A stretch of 64,000 bases of DNA. Source: Candidatus Omnitrophota bacterium. GTDB taxonomy: Bacteria; Hinthialibacterota; Hinthialibacteria; OLB16. Shown here piece by piece: positions 17,425-26,256 of this stretch; within the stretch, counting starts at the first letter, position 1; every line of letters starts with the position of its first letter. Below the pieces are notes generated by a model. It did not search any database. It saw only the letters and a list, made by a program, of their open reading frames with translations, and had not been told where the DNA came from. The stretch spans positions 62,001 to 126,000 of the forward strand of contig JACKFH010000003.1 of the NCBI GenBank assembly GCA_020632575.1, read 5' to 3'. Made by a program: the position numbers and the translations under genes.

Positions 17425-18572
17425 TTCTGGAGAAGCTCCTCCAGGATTTCTTCCAGCTTTTTCAGCATGGCTTCCAGCGACCAATGAGTCGCGATGGTTT
17501 CACGGGCGGCTTCTCCGATCACGGTTTGTCGATCTGGATCCGACCGGAGCTCGTTTAGGCATTCGATCATCCGCTCCGGAGTGTCGAGGATGAAACCGTT
17601 CTTTCCAGAATCGATCAGTTCCTCGCAGGCCCCTGTCCGAAGTGTCAGTGTGGGGAGTCCGGCGGCCATCGATTCGAGCAGGACAGTCGGGACGCCCGCC
17701 ATTTCTTTCAATGGGTAAACGCCACAATCCGCTTCATGCAGAAGGCCCACCAACTGGGAATCAGGCAAAAATCCGAGACTCCAATTATCGAATCGGTCCT
17801 CTCGAAGGAGATTCTTGAGCTCCAATGGAGGATCGCCTCCCCCGCACAAGCGTCCGATAGAATTGGGGACCCGGCTAGCGATCTGCAAGAACCTTTCCGG
17901 TCCATGGTGCTTTGACAAGCGTCCGTGCCAGACAAGTCGGAAGGAGGCGCCCTCCGACCGCTCCGGGAAGAATCGGGTTCCCGTGGATGGCTCCCTGAAT
18001 TTCTGTAGGTCGATGCCATGGTAGTGGACACGAATAAGTTCCGGCGGAATCCCTCGATCGACCAAGGAAGTTTTGAGATCGGATCCATCGACCAGAATTC
18101 GATCCGCCCGGAGGAGGTTCTTTCGGATGTTGCTATGGAGCAGCGATGAGAAGGGGATTGCTTGGGTCTCAGCGAAGACATCCCCTCCCATCAGGACCGC
18201 CCAAGGGACGCCGGATTTTTTGTGGATCTTGCTCGCGAAATCTAGAACCCCCGGGGTCCCATCGGAAAGACGGATTCGAGCGGGCGACAAACCCAACTTG
18301 TCCCATGCCGTGTCTAGTTTCCTCCAGCGAGACCACTTTTCGATAAGGGGAAATGCCGCGTTCGAAGGGGTGCTCAGGGGTAGGTGAATCATCTCGAAGG
18401 GAGCCTCTTCATATCCCTCGATGCGATCGGTTATTGCAACCAAACGGACTCTCCATCCGCGCTGCGAAAGTCCCCGAGCGATCTGATCGAACCAGCTGGT
18501 CATTCCTCCCACACGCGGCTTCGCCGCCACGGTCAACAGTTCGAGATCGATGGGGGATGTGGGTGAGGACAA
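17421..18572 (-). CDS. Glycosyltransferase family 4
   Basis: A 383-residue GT4 enzyme. The N-terminal glycine-rich motif PRVGGMTSWFDQIARGLS is typical of GT4 acceptor domains. The donor half contains FRLVWHGRLSKHHGPERFL and GVYPLKEMAGVPTVLLESMAAGLPTL, the latter holding the conserved Glu residues. It is the first gene of a two-gene unit with the following GT4. The neighbouring mtgA on the same strand adds to an envelope theme but is separated by about 70 bp. Confidence 0.87.
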   Translation of the reverse strand: MSSPTSPIDLELLTVAAKPRVGGMTSWFDQIARGLSQRGWRVRLVAITDRIEGYEEAPFEMIHLPLSTPSNAAFPLIEKWSRWRKLDTAWDKLGLSPARIRLSDGTPGVLDFASKIHKKSGVPWAVLMGGDVFAETQAIPFSSLLHSNIRKNLLRADRILVDGSDLKTSLVDRGIPPELIRVHYHGIDLQKFREPSTGTRFFPERSEGASFRLVWHGRLSKHHGPERFLQIASRVPNSIGRLCGGGDPPLELKNLLREDRFDNWSLGFLPDSQLVGLLHEADCGVYPLKEMAGVPTVLLESMAAGLPTLTLRTGACEELIDSGKNGFILDTPERMIECLNELRSDPDRQTVIGEAARETIATHWSLEAMLKKLEEILEELLQK

Positions 18573-18642
18573 GGTGTCGGTCGCCGCCTGTTATTGGAAA
18601 TGGGATGCCGCGAGTCTAACGGCCCAGTCGAAGAGAATCGAG

Positions 18643-19890
18643 TCAATTCTTTTCGGAAAGGAGTTTCTCCAATCGGGCCAGTCTCTCGTAGACATCCTCG
18701 GCGTTCGGCTTCTTGGGAGAGAGCAACGGAGTTGAAGTCGGAGTCGGAGCCAAGGTTGGAATAGCTGTCGAGGCGGAAGTGGGTTCGGGCTTCTCCAATC
18801 GTTCGATGCGGTCGATGATCCGGGCCTGACGTTCGGTCGGGGTAAGCGGCCGAGGGGCGGAGTCGGATTGAGCCACCGCCTGTTGAGGAGCGGCGGTGGT
18901 TTGACGTCGTTCTGGCTCCATTGTCACCTGGGGAGGGGAAGGTTCGCCCGTGATGGGGATTCTCTCAGGCTGGGTCCGAGACGCCGGCTTCGGAATGTCA
19001 TTCCAGAGAGATCCGCGTTCGCCGACATAACTTTCCCACCAACTGTCGAACTGTTTCTTGGCCAACTCGCCCAGCTTATCAACCGACTCTCCCTCCAACC
19101 AGCTTCCCCGGTCTTTCTGACGGTCGGGTTGATGGGCGGCCAGTAGGGTTCGTTTGACCCCGCGATAGCCCGGACGGGTTTTTTGGAGACGTTCCAGAAT
19201 GATCCGCTCCCGTGTCTTTCGCCGTTGGACCGGTCGATCGCCTGTGCCATGGGGATTCGGCAACCGCGCGGCCAAAGAGACCGCCTCACGTTCATTCAGA
19301 CTTTTTGCGTCTTTCTTGAAATAGTATCGGGCCGCCTCCTCCACTCCGAAGATTCCATCGCCCCACTCCGCCACATTCAGGTAGAGTTCCAGGATCCGCT
19401 CCTTGGAGAGGGAGTGTTCGAGTTTCCAGGTGAGCAGGGCCTCGTTGAATTTCCTCGTATAGGACTTCTCCGGGGATAGGTACAGGTTCTTGGCGAGTTG
19501 TTGGGAGAGGGTGCTTCCCCCTCGGGCGAACCGGTTTTCCTCGAGGTTGGTCTCCATCGCGTTCATGATCTCGGTGAAGTCGAAACCCTGATGGAGGAAG
19601 AACCGATCGTCCTCGGCGATCAGGACCGCCTCGACCAGGGCCGGAGAGATTTGGTCCAGATCGACCCAGGTCCGGCGGACACGATGATTGCCGCCCTCCC
19701 GCTGGTATCGGTCCCGGGTCAATTCGATGAAAGCCGTGGTCTCGGGGTTTTCCTTGCCGAGGATGGAGACATCGGGCAACCAGAAGAAGAGATAGGCCAC
19801 CACCCCCGCCACGAGGAGAAGGGACACCGGGGCCAACACCTTGAAGGCCCACCGCAGCGGAAAAAGAATCAATCGAAGTAGAAACCACAT
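18643..19890 (-). CDS. mtgA: Monofunctional peptidoglycan glycosyltransferase MtgA-like (GT51)
   Basis: MtgA polymerises lipid II into glycan strands at the periplasmic face. The 415-residue product has one N-terminal membrane anchor (about 5-37) and a GT51 domain with the catalytic Glu93 in IAEDDRFF, then RGGSTLSQQLAKNL, and the second conserved block RILELYLNVAEWG. Beyond about residue 230 comes a Pro/Thr/Gln-rich linker and a short terminal coiled-coil-like segment (ERLARLEKLLSEKN), longer than in standard MtgA (about 240 residues). No transpeptidase domain is present. The extension may bind a partner or the wall. Confidence 0.88.
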   Translation of the reverse strand: MWFLLRLILFPLRWAFKVLAPVSLLLVAGVVAYLFFWLPDVSILGKENPETTAFIELTRDRYQREGGNHRVRRTWVDLDQISPALVEAVLIAEDDRFFLHQGFDFTEIMNAMETNLEENRFARGGSTLSQQLAKNLYLSPEKSYTRKFNEALLTWKLEHSLSKERILELYLNVAEWGDGIFGVEEAARYYFKKDAKSLNEREAVSLAARLPNPHGTGDRPVQRRKTRERIILERLQKTRPGYRGVKRTLLAAHQPDRQKDRGSWLEGESVDKLGELAKKQFDSWWESYVGERGSLWNDIPKPASRTQPERIPITGEPSPPQVTMEPERRQTTAAPQQAVAQSDSAPRPLTPTERQARIIDRIERLEKPEPTSASTAIPTLAPTPTSTPLLSPKKPNAEDVYERLARLEKLLSEKN

Positions 19891-20109
19891 GATTTTCTCA
19901 ATTATCGGTATCGACCAAAAGAAGACAGTCCTTGAACAAACCTCTTGAGATCACAAGGGTTAGGCCCATTTTGACAGATTCGACTCTAATCGGAGGCAGG
20001 GTTCTAGCGGGCGGAGTGTTTCAAAAAAGGCAGTTTCCTTGCTTCCCCCGGAAGGATGGGGAACAATCGCATTTTTTTAGGGGTTTTACCAAGGAAAGGG
20101 TTCATTTGC

Positions 20110-21489
20110 ATGGGATCGAAATCCAATCAAACCAAACCGATCACCGGATTCCCCGAATGGTTGCCGGAGGAACGTCTCCTCGAGTTGCGATTCTTGCGGA
20201 CCATTCAGGAGACCTTCGAACTTTTCGGATTCGCCAATATCGAGACGCCGGCAGTCGAACGAAACGAGACCCTGGCGAGCAAGGGGGAGGTGAACAAGCA
20301 GATCTATTCCCTCTACCGCCCGAATGTGCCCGAGGATGTGGAGAAGGACACGGGGCTCTCCCTCCACTTCGATTTGACTGTCCCCTTGGCGCGCTATGTG
20401 GGCCAACACTTTGGGAAACTGACTTTCCCGTTTAGGCGCTACCAGATCCAAAAGGTCTGGCGTGGCGAGAGGACCCAGCGCGGACGATCCCGTGAGTTCT
20501 ACCAGTGCGACATCGACATCATCGCGGAAAACGAACTCGACCTCTTGGCCGACGCCGAAATGCCCATGGTGATCCACGACGTCTTTTCGAAACTAAACAT
20601 CGGGAAATATGTCATCCGGATGAGCAATCGCAAGATCCTCCAGGGGGTTTTGGACCAATATCAGGTCGAAACCGAAATCGCCGAGGAGACGGTCCGCGCC
20701 ATCGACCGTCTCCCCAAACTGAAGGGGGGTTGGGAGGAACTGGCGGGTTGGCTTACCTCCGAGCTCTCCCTCGTCTCGGATCTGGTCGAGGCGTTGCGAA
20801 CCATCTTGGTCCCCGAACAAAAGGAGGATCGCGGTCTGGGTCACCTCAAATCCCTCGGGATCGAGAACCGAATCCTCAACAAGGGGATCGAGGAACTGGA
20901 GATGGTTATCGGTTACCTGCTTCAAGTTGGCGTTCCTGAGGAGGTTGTGGAGATCGATCTCTCGATCACCCGGGGGTTGGATTATTACACCGGGACTGTT
21001 TACGAAACCTTCCTTCTCGACCACGAGCACACCTTGGGGAGTGTCTGCTCGGGCGGTCGATACGACAACCTATCGGACAAATTCATCGACCGGAAGCTTC
21101 CCGGAGTGGGCATGTCGATCGGATTGACCCGTCTCTTTTCGGGGTTATTGGAGGCGGGAACGATCCAAGCCGGGGCGAGCACCCCCGCGCAAGTGGCGGT
21201 GACTGTGCCGGACCGGGATCGCCTCGAGGATTCCCTATCGGTCGCCAGCCTGCTTCGCGGGAAAGGGTTCAAGGTGGATCTGTTTGTCCAGGCCCAAAAG
21301 CACGACAAACAACTCAAGGCCGCGGTCCGCAAAGGCATCCCCTTCGCGGTGATTCCATGGCCGGACAAGGTCGATGAGATGGAATCGGTCGAACTCCGAG
21401 ACCTCCGCACCGGAGACCGTGAGGTGGTCCTGATCCACGAGGTGGCGACGGTGTTGGGGTTTATGTTAAGTGAAAAGGGTAGGGATTGA
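20110..21489 (+). CDS. hisS: Histidyl-tRNA synthetase
   Basis: HisRS charges tRNA-His. The 459-residue class II synthetase shows motif 1 around FGFANIETPAVE, motif 2 with RYQIQKVWRGERTQRGRSREFYQCDIDII, the histidine-specific LDYYTGTVYETF, motif 3 in GVGMSIGLTRL, and a C-terminal anticodon-binding domain (from about residue 365). The ATG at 20110 is preceded by AAGGAAAGG (20091-20099); an upstream in-frame ATG at 20056 adds a non-conserved leader. The gene is divergent from mtgA. No T-box or attenuator was recognised in the roughly 220-bp gap. Confidence 0.95.
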   Translation: MGSKSNQTKPITGFPEWLPEERLLELRFLRTIQETFELFGFANIETPAVERNETLASKGEVNKQIYSLYRPNVPEDVEKDTGLSLHFDLTVPLARYVGQHFGKLTFPFRRYQIQKVWRGERTQRGRSREFYQCDIDIIAENELDLLADAEMPMVIHDVFSKLNIGKYVIRMSNRKILQGVLDQYQVETEIAEETVRAIDRLPKLKGGWEELAGWLTSELSLVSDLVEALRTILVPEQKEDRGLGHLKSLGIENRILNKGIEELEMVIGYLLQVGVPEEVVEIDLSITRGLDYYTGTVYETFLLDHEHTLGSVCSGGRYDNLSDKFIDRKLPGVGMSIGLTRLFSGLLEAGTIQAGASTPAQVAVTVPDRDRLEDSLSVASLLRGKGFKVDLFVQAQKHDKQLKAAVRKGIPFAVIPWPDKVDEMESVELRDLRTGDREVVLIHEVATVLGFMLSEKGRD

Positions 21490-21490
21490 A

Positions 21491-21539
21491 TTGCGAAAGA
21501 ATGCGGAAAGGGCTTTAAATTAGTACTATTTTTTAGTAC
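21491..21539 (+). promoter_or_regulatory. Promoter and palindromic operator of hicAB
   Basis: A 17-bp perfect palindrome with a T5 centre (GTACTA 21523-21528, TTTTT, TAGTAC 21534-21539) ends 8 nt before the hicA start. Upstream, TTGCGA (21491-21496) and TTTAAA (21514-21519) are spaced by 17 bp and could be -35/-10 boxes. The palindrome would then cover the transcription start, a typical place for HicB to repress its own operon. Confidence 0.55.
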
Positions 21540-21547
21540 CATTTCAA

Positions 21548-21805
21548 ATGAAGAGTAAGAGTCGGAAAACTCTTGAAAGAATCTTCTCTCGACCAGTTAA
21601 TGCCAACATCAAATGGCACGATATCGAATCGTTGCTGGTTGATCTAGGAGCGGAAATCACGGAACGGGAGGGATCTCGAGTTGGCGTTCGTCTCTTTGGT
21701 GAGCGACGGGTCTTTCATCGTCCCCACCCCAAACCCGATACCGATAAGGGTGCGGTCTCGGCAATACGCGAATGGTTGAAGGATAATGGAATCACGCCAT
21801 GTTGA
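21548..21805 (+). CDS. hicA: HicA-type mRNA interferase toxin
   Basis: HicA toxins are small double-stranded-RNA-binding-fold RNases that cleave mRNA when not bound by HicB. The 85-residue product has the family length and layout, with the likely catalytic His in RRVFHRPHPKPDTDKG followed by the C-terminal helix AVSAIREWLKDNGI. It has no clear ribosome-binding site and a very short leader after the palindromic operator. It overlaps hicB by 7 nt, ensuring coupled synthesis. Confidence 0.9.
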   Translation: MKSKSRKTLERIFSRPVNANIKWHDIESLLVDLGAEITEREGSRVGVRLFGERRVFHRPHPKPDTDKGAVSAIREWLKDNGITPC

Positions 21806-22134
21806 ACACAATGGAGATCGATGGTTTTCAAGCGGTAATCAAGTACGATCCCGAGATCGATATGTTTCGTGGAGAGTTTATTGGCCTCAATGGAGGAGCG
21901 GATTTCTATGCCCGTGACGTCAAAGGTCTGAAAAAAGAAGGGTCTCTTTCTTTGAAGGTTTTCTTAGAGATGTGCGAGGAAGACGGAGTTTCGCCCAGGA
22001 GAGACTATTCGGGAAGATTTAATGTACGTGTCCCCCCCCACCTTCACGCCGAAATTACACGGGCCGCTGACTCCGAGGGGAAGAGCCTTAATCAATGGAT
22101 AGTCGACACGTTGGATCAAGCGGTTCACACTTGA
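21799..22134 (+). CDS. hicB: HicB-type antitoxin
   Basis: The 111-residue protein has the degenerate RNase-H-like N-terminal domain of HicB (YDPEIDMFRGEFIGLNGGADFYARDV). Its C-terminal ribbon-helix-helix DNA-binding segment (SGRFNVRVPPHLHAEITRAADSEGKSLNQWIVDTL) is typical of the HicB/Arc class. It should neutralise HicA and bind the palindrome upstream of hicA. Its start lies inside the last codons of hicA. After its stop, about 110 bp separate it from the next, unrelated gene. Confidence 0.9.
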   Translation: MLNTMEIDGFQAVIKYDPEIDMFRGEFIGLNGGADFYARDVKGLKKEGSLSLKVFLEMCEEDGVSPRRDYSGRFNVRVPPHLHAEITRAADSEGKSLNQWIVDTLDQAVHT

Positions 22135-22245
22135 TTTCATCAGGCCGACAAACATGTTCTCTGTTAACCAATCCTTTACTGAAAATTCCAGGTGAAAAAA
22201 AACGGATTGACCCACATCGCCGGGAGGATAGGATAACCCTTATCC

Positions 22246-24354
22246 ATGGCTTTCCTTTATCCGATCTTCCTTTTCGGCCTCCTCGCCGCCGGTCTCCCGG
22301 TCCTGATTCATCTTTTGACCCGGAAGAACAAAAAGACGATTATTTTTAGCGACCTCACTCTGCTGCAAAAAATCGACGCGGAAGAGTCGGCTCGGTATAA
22401 ATTCGAGAACCTCATCTTAATGTTGCTGCGAGCGCTGCTCTGTCTCCTGCTTGCTCTTCTGTTTTGCCAACCGGTGATGAAGGCGGGAGAAGGAGCGATC
22501 CGCCGACCAGGCAAAGGAACGGTGGCCGCGATTGTGCTGGATAACAGCCGAAGCATGGACGCGAGCGAGGGGGGAGTGAAACGCTACCAGAGAGCCCGCG
22601 AGAAGGCGCTCGAGATCCTCGATCAGTTGCGAGGAGAGGACGAGGCGATCGCCGTATTCGCCTCTTCCAAGACTCGGTCCTCGCACGCCTCCCCCACGCC
22701 TTACCGAGAGGAGGTTCGCGACGCGATCGATCGGTCCGAGGTCAGCCCTTTCTCCTCCAGTTTCGCCACCGGAGTCCAACTTGCGCTCGAGGCGGTGCTG
22801 AAATCCAACCTGCCCAACAAGGAGATCTACCTTTTCACCGACGGACAGAAAGTTGCTTTCGAATCGGTTCCGACCGCTTGGCCCACGGGCAGCGATGAGA
22901 TCGCCGGTTATTTTGGATACCTCGGCAACCAGTCCAACCTGCCGAATGTGGAAATCTCGGACTTGGATGTCTCTCCACTTTCAGCCAAACCTGGGGAGGG
23001 GATTCGAGTGACGGTCGAAGCGATCCCGCATGGCAACGACCTTCCCAACAAACTGCAGGTCAGCCTCGAGACGGGGCCGAACAATCGCATTTCGAACGAG
23101 GCGCCCATCGCCTCGGGAAACCCGACCACGGTGGAATTCAATACGACCCGCTCCGATGAAGCGGTGGAAACGGGCAAAGTCGAAATCCAGGCGGATGTTC
23201 TGGATTCCGACAACACCGCTTACTACGCGCTTCCTCAATCGCGGCCCATACAGTTGGTCATGTCCCAAGGCGGGGGATCGGAAAGAACGCTTTTGTTCCT
23301 TCAGAACGCATTGACAATTCTCGCCAAGCAACCCTTCATTCCGAAAATCAAAGCGGAAGTGGTCGAGTTTTGGGATCTTCCCAAGTATGTGGCCGGCGAG
23401 TCTGTGGATGTGGCGATTGTCGCGAATCCCGGCAACATGGACGATCGTTGGGTGCGGGGGCTCTCCACCTGGATGCGGGAGGGCGGGCAACTCTTCTTGG
23501 CGCTCGGACCGATCGCGCGAAATCAGATCAATCAGTACATGGTCCCTCAATGGTTTCCCGACAAGATCCAGGCTTGGGAGGTCGATATCAAGGACTCCGC
23601 GACTCCCATCTCCCTCGACTACAACCACCCCTGGTTGGATCGGTTCGAGGATCAGGAGGAGTCCAATTGGCAGCGCGTTCAGTTTTGGAGAGGTTGGGAA
23701 TTCGAGACGCCGCTGAGCGGCCTGACCTCGATCAACCCGATGATCACCCTGAGCAATGGAGCCCCCGCCCTTTGGGAAAGGGAAGTCGGATTGGGAAAAC
23801 TGTCCGTCCTGATGACTAGCCTGGATGACGAGTGGAACGACCTCCCGCGTCAGGGTATGTATTTGGCCTTTTGGGGGGAATTCCTAAGAGCCCTTGCCGA
23901 GCGCAAAGGACTTCAACCCGCCTTCTCGGCGGGGAGCCAGGTTCCCATCGAGGCGATCCGCAAGGACGACCGCCCGACCGAGATCACGATTATCGATCCC
24001 GAGGGCCATGAGTTCCCTTTGTCGGTGGCGGGGCAGAAACTCAACCAATCGATTTTCTTCTCGCGAACGGATCGAGTGGGAATCTACCAAGTGGAGTATG
24101 AAAAGGACCGGATTTCGCAAATCACCCCGACCGCTTTCGCCGTGAATATCGAACCCGGCGAGGGAGATCTCGCCCTTCTTTCGGGGGATGAAATCCGGGA
24201 GCTGTTTCCCTTTCCCATTCAAACGTTCAAGGAGGGAGAATCCATCGCGGGTCAGCTTGTCCATGCACGGTTTGGCTACACCCTCTGGCCGATTGTGCTA
24301 GCCATCGTAGTGGCGTTCATGTTCATCGAAGCGCGTTTGGCGAGGCCGGTATGA
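22246..24354 (+). CDS. BatA/VWA-domain membrane protein
   Basis: The 702-residue protein starts with the double-membrane-helix BatA N-terminal domain (FLYPIFLFGLLAAGLPVLIHLL; second helix about 55-78). A von Willebrand A domain with an intact MIDAS start, D99-x-S101-x-S103 (VLDNSRSMD), follows. A long periplasmic region has beta-rich and glutamine-amidotransferase-like segments (WMREGGQLFLALGP), and the protein ends with a C-terminal membrane helix. In related phyla such proteins sit with MoxR ATPases and DUF58 proteins; neither is present here. The next gene overlaps its stop (ATGA), so the pair is coupled. Function is unknown beyond a chaperone-like or stress-associated guess. Confidence 0.85.
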   Translation: MAFLYPIFLFGLLAAGLPVLIHLLTRKNKKTIIFSDLTLLQKIDAEESARYKFENLILMLLRALLCLLLALLFCQPVMKAGEGAIRRPGKGTVAAIVLDNSRSMDASEGGVKRYQRAREKALEILDQLRGEDEAIAVFASSKTRSSHASPTPYREEVRDAIDRSEVSPFSSSFATGVQLALEAVLKSNLPNKEIYLFTDGQKVAFESVPTAWPTGSDEIAGYFGYLGNQSNLPNVEISDLDVSPLSAKPGEGIRVTVEAIPHGNDLPNKLQVSLETGPNNRISNEAPIASGNPTTVEFNTTRSDEAVETGKVEIQADVLDSDNTAYYALPQSRPIQLVMSQGGGSERTLLFLQNALTILAKQPFIPKIKAEVVEFWDLPKYVAGESVDVAIVANPGNMDDRWVRGLSTWMREGGQLFLALGPIARNQINQYMVPQWFPDKIQAWEVDIKDSATPISLDYNHPWLDRFEDQEESNWQRVQFWRGWEFETPLSGLTSINPMITLSNGAPALWEREVGLGKLSVLMTSLDDEWNDLPRQGMYLAFWGEFLRALAERKGLQPAFSAGSQVPIEAIRKDDRPTEITIIDPEGHEFPLSVAGQKLNQSIFFSRTDRVGIYQVEYEKDRISQITPTAFAVNIEPGEGDLALLSGDEIRELFPFPIQTFKEGESIAGQLVHARFGYTLWPIVLAIVVAFMFIEARLARPV

Positions 24355-25052
24355 ATCCTTGGCTATTCGATCCTCGTCCCATGATCGAATGGAAACACCC
24401 GCTCGGGAGCTCCCGGGGGGAATTGAATGGTTCGCAACAGCTCACTTCCATACCATCGGCGCAACCCGAGAGCTCGAGATTTCCCTCCGACACGATTATC
24501 CACTATCGGGCCTATCGAGACTCCCAAAGGCGGGACTCCAAGGTCGCCTTTCTGGAGTATGGTCCCAAACCTCGCATGTGTTCGGAGTTGGTGGACCGGT
24601 GTTGGATCAATGGCGTGCCGTTGATCGTCTGGTTTCAGGAGCCGCCCGATTGGGAGGCCGCCTACTGGAAGGAGACGCTATCAAGCCGATCGATCCACAC
24701 GCACGACACGGGGAGGTTGCGCTGGCAGCCGATCGTCTCCTGGAATTGCGATAATTTGGAGAGTGCGATCGACGATCTCGCGGACTGGTTAAATCGAGGT
24801 CTTCCGGTCTTTCCCTTGCCGATTCTTCGGTTTGAGTTCGCCGAGGGGATCCCCTTCGAAGGAATCGGCGAAACGCTTCTCGAGATTGCCGAGAATCCCT
24901 TGCCCTGCCGATTCAAATTGTTTGCGCTTTCCAAAGCGCATCGGGAGCGTCTTTCAAACGAACAGTGGGCGGAGATCCTAGAAGGTTTTCAGGAATCGCC
25001 GCCCACTGTGGATGTTGGAAACCAGGTGATTTCTCTGTATCCGGAGAAATGA
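24351..25052 (+). CDS. Hypothetical protein coupled to the BatA/VWA gene
   Basis: I do not recognise this 233-residue product. It has no signal peptide or membrane helix and is rich in Trp, Pro and Arg, with patches such as DRCWINGVPLIVWFQEPPDWEAAYW and a C-terminal half resembling a compact alpha/beta domain. It starts in an ATGA overlap with the VWA gene, so it very probably works with that protein. Its stop abuts the stop of the convergent DUF6263-like gene with no gap between them. Confidence 0.65.
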   Translation: MNPWLFDPRPMIEWKHPLGSSRGELNGSQQLTSIPSAQPESSRFPSDTIIHYRAYRDSQRRDSKVAFLEYGPKPRMCSELVDRCWINGVPLIVWFQEPPDWEAAYWKETLSSRSIHTHDTGRLRWQPIVSWNCDNLESAIDDLADWLNRGLPVFPLPILRFEFAEGIPFEGIGETLLEIAENPLPCRFKLFALSKAHRERLSNEQWAEILEGFQESPPTVDVGNQVISLYPEK

Positions 25053-26042
25053 TCAGTCGGTCTTCACATTGGAGTTGATGGTCAACCCGCCTTTCGCCTC
25101 GAAAGTCGAGGGCCCATCGGGGCCGAAGACCGTGTTGATGGTGAGGTCATAAGTGAGTTCGGTGTCGCTGGTCTGACGGCTGGCGTAACCATCGGTCGCG
25201 TTCATCGTGGTCAGGGTGTTGCCAGTGATCGAGAGACGGTTGACCGTGATATTGACCACCCCAAGAGGAAGATTTCCCTCGGTCCAATCGAAAAGCGTCT
25301 TAGAGGAGATGGTCGCGATTTCGTTGCCGCCATCCTGTCGCACCTCATCGAGTTTGTAGGTGGTTTTAAGGTCGGGGATGCCCATCTGGGTCATGACCGA
25401 AAGCATCGGATTGTCTTTGACAAGTTCCTTGGTGAGTTCATCTATAGATAGAACCTGCTCCCATTCGTGACCGACCTCCACATCGCCCTCGGGGAGAAGA
25501 GCCGCCTTGCCGATCATTTTGCTGATCGATTCGGACATCTGTTTCACCTGCTGGGCCTCTTCCTCGCTCATCTCGCTGGAATCGATGTCCATTCCAACCG
25601 GGGCCCCCTGGGCGTTCATCTTCACTTCCCAGGATTTCGATTGAATGTCGCTGAGTGTGTCGGCGGGAATCGGCGTGGTTTCGCCATCGGCGGTCATCGA
25701 ACCCCCCTCGGGGCTGAGGTCGACATCCCATTTTTTGGGTCCATCCGGGGTTTCGGCCTCGGCGGAGAATTCCATGTCGATGTTGGAGATGGATTGCTCA
25801 ATCGTTCCGACTCCCTCATCGTCAACGGATTGGACCTTGAGATCCATTTCGGTGAGGATCTTGCCCTGAGCAGTTCCCTTCACCGGCGTGTCTCCGCCAA
25901 CATCCAAGTCTCCCTTGAGGTTCATCTCCACATTCATGGTGCGGGTCACCCCGGGTTCGTATTTCATTTTCAATTCGACGGCTGAGGATGTTGTGGCCAG
26001 CATTCCGACTGCGACAACAGCCCCAAAAAGTTGTTTGATCAT
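25053..26042 (-). CDS. Secreted DUF6263-like protein
   Basis: The 329-residue protein has a signal peptide (hydrophobic core ending at TSSAVE). Its beta-rich body begins LKMKYEPGVTRTMNVEMNLKG, the form seen in planctomycete DUF6263 proteins, where a repeated theme describes a modified quantity. It ends with a C-terminal TFEAKGGLTINSNV. Function is unknown; it is probably periplasmic or outer-membrane associated. AAAGGAG precedes the ATG. It is transcribed alone and converges on the unknown gene at 24351-25052. Confidence 0.7.
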   Translation of the reverse strand: MIKQLFGAVVAVGMLATTSSAVELKMKYEPGVTRTMNVEMNLKGDLDVGGDTPVKGTAQGKILTEMDLKVQSVDDEGVGTIEQSISNIDMEFSAEAETPDGPKKWDVDLSPEGGSMTADGETTPIPADTLSDIQSKSWEVKMNAQGAPVGMDIDSSEMSEEEAQQVKQMSESISKMIGKAALLPEGDVEVGHEWEQVLSIDELTKELVKDNPMLSVMTQMGIPDLKTTYKLDEVRQDGGNEIATISSKTLFDWTEGNLPLGVVNITVNRLSITGNTLTTMNATDGYASRQTSDTELTYDLTINTVFGPDGPSTFEAKGGLTINSNVKTD

Positions 26043-26256
26043 GACGCGATGTTCTCCTTTCGGTCTTATTGAGAAGATCTCTGACCGTGCATTTCCGAAA
26101 AAACTCTTGATAGATTTGGTATTTAAACAGACAGCAGCCTCTCTTGTAAGGCTCCGGCCCCAGGCAGAATATCAAAGAAAGGCTCTAGCTTCCGCCTTAT
26201 TACCGTCAAATTATCGTAAATCTCCTGCTCGGACTTGAAGGGTTTGCAATGCTCGG

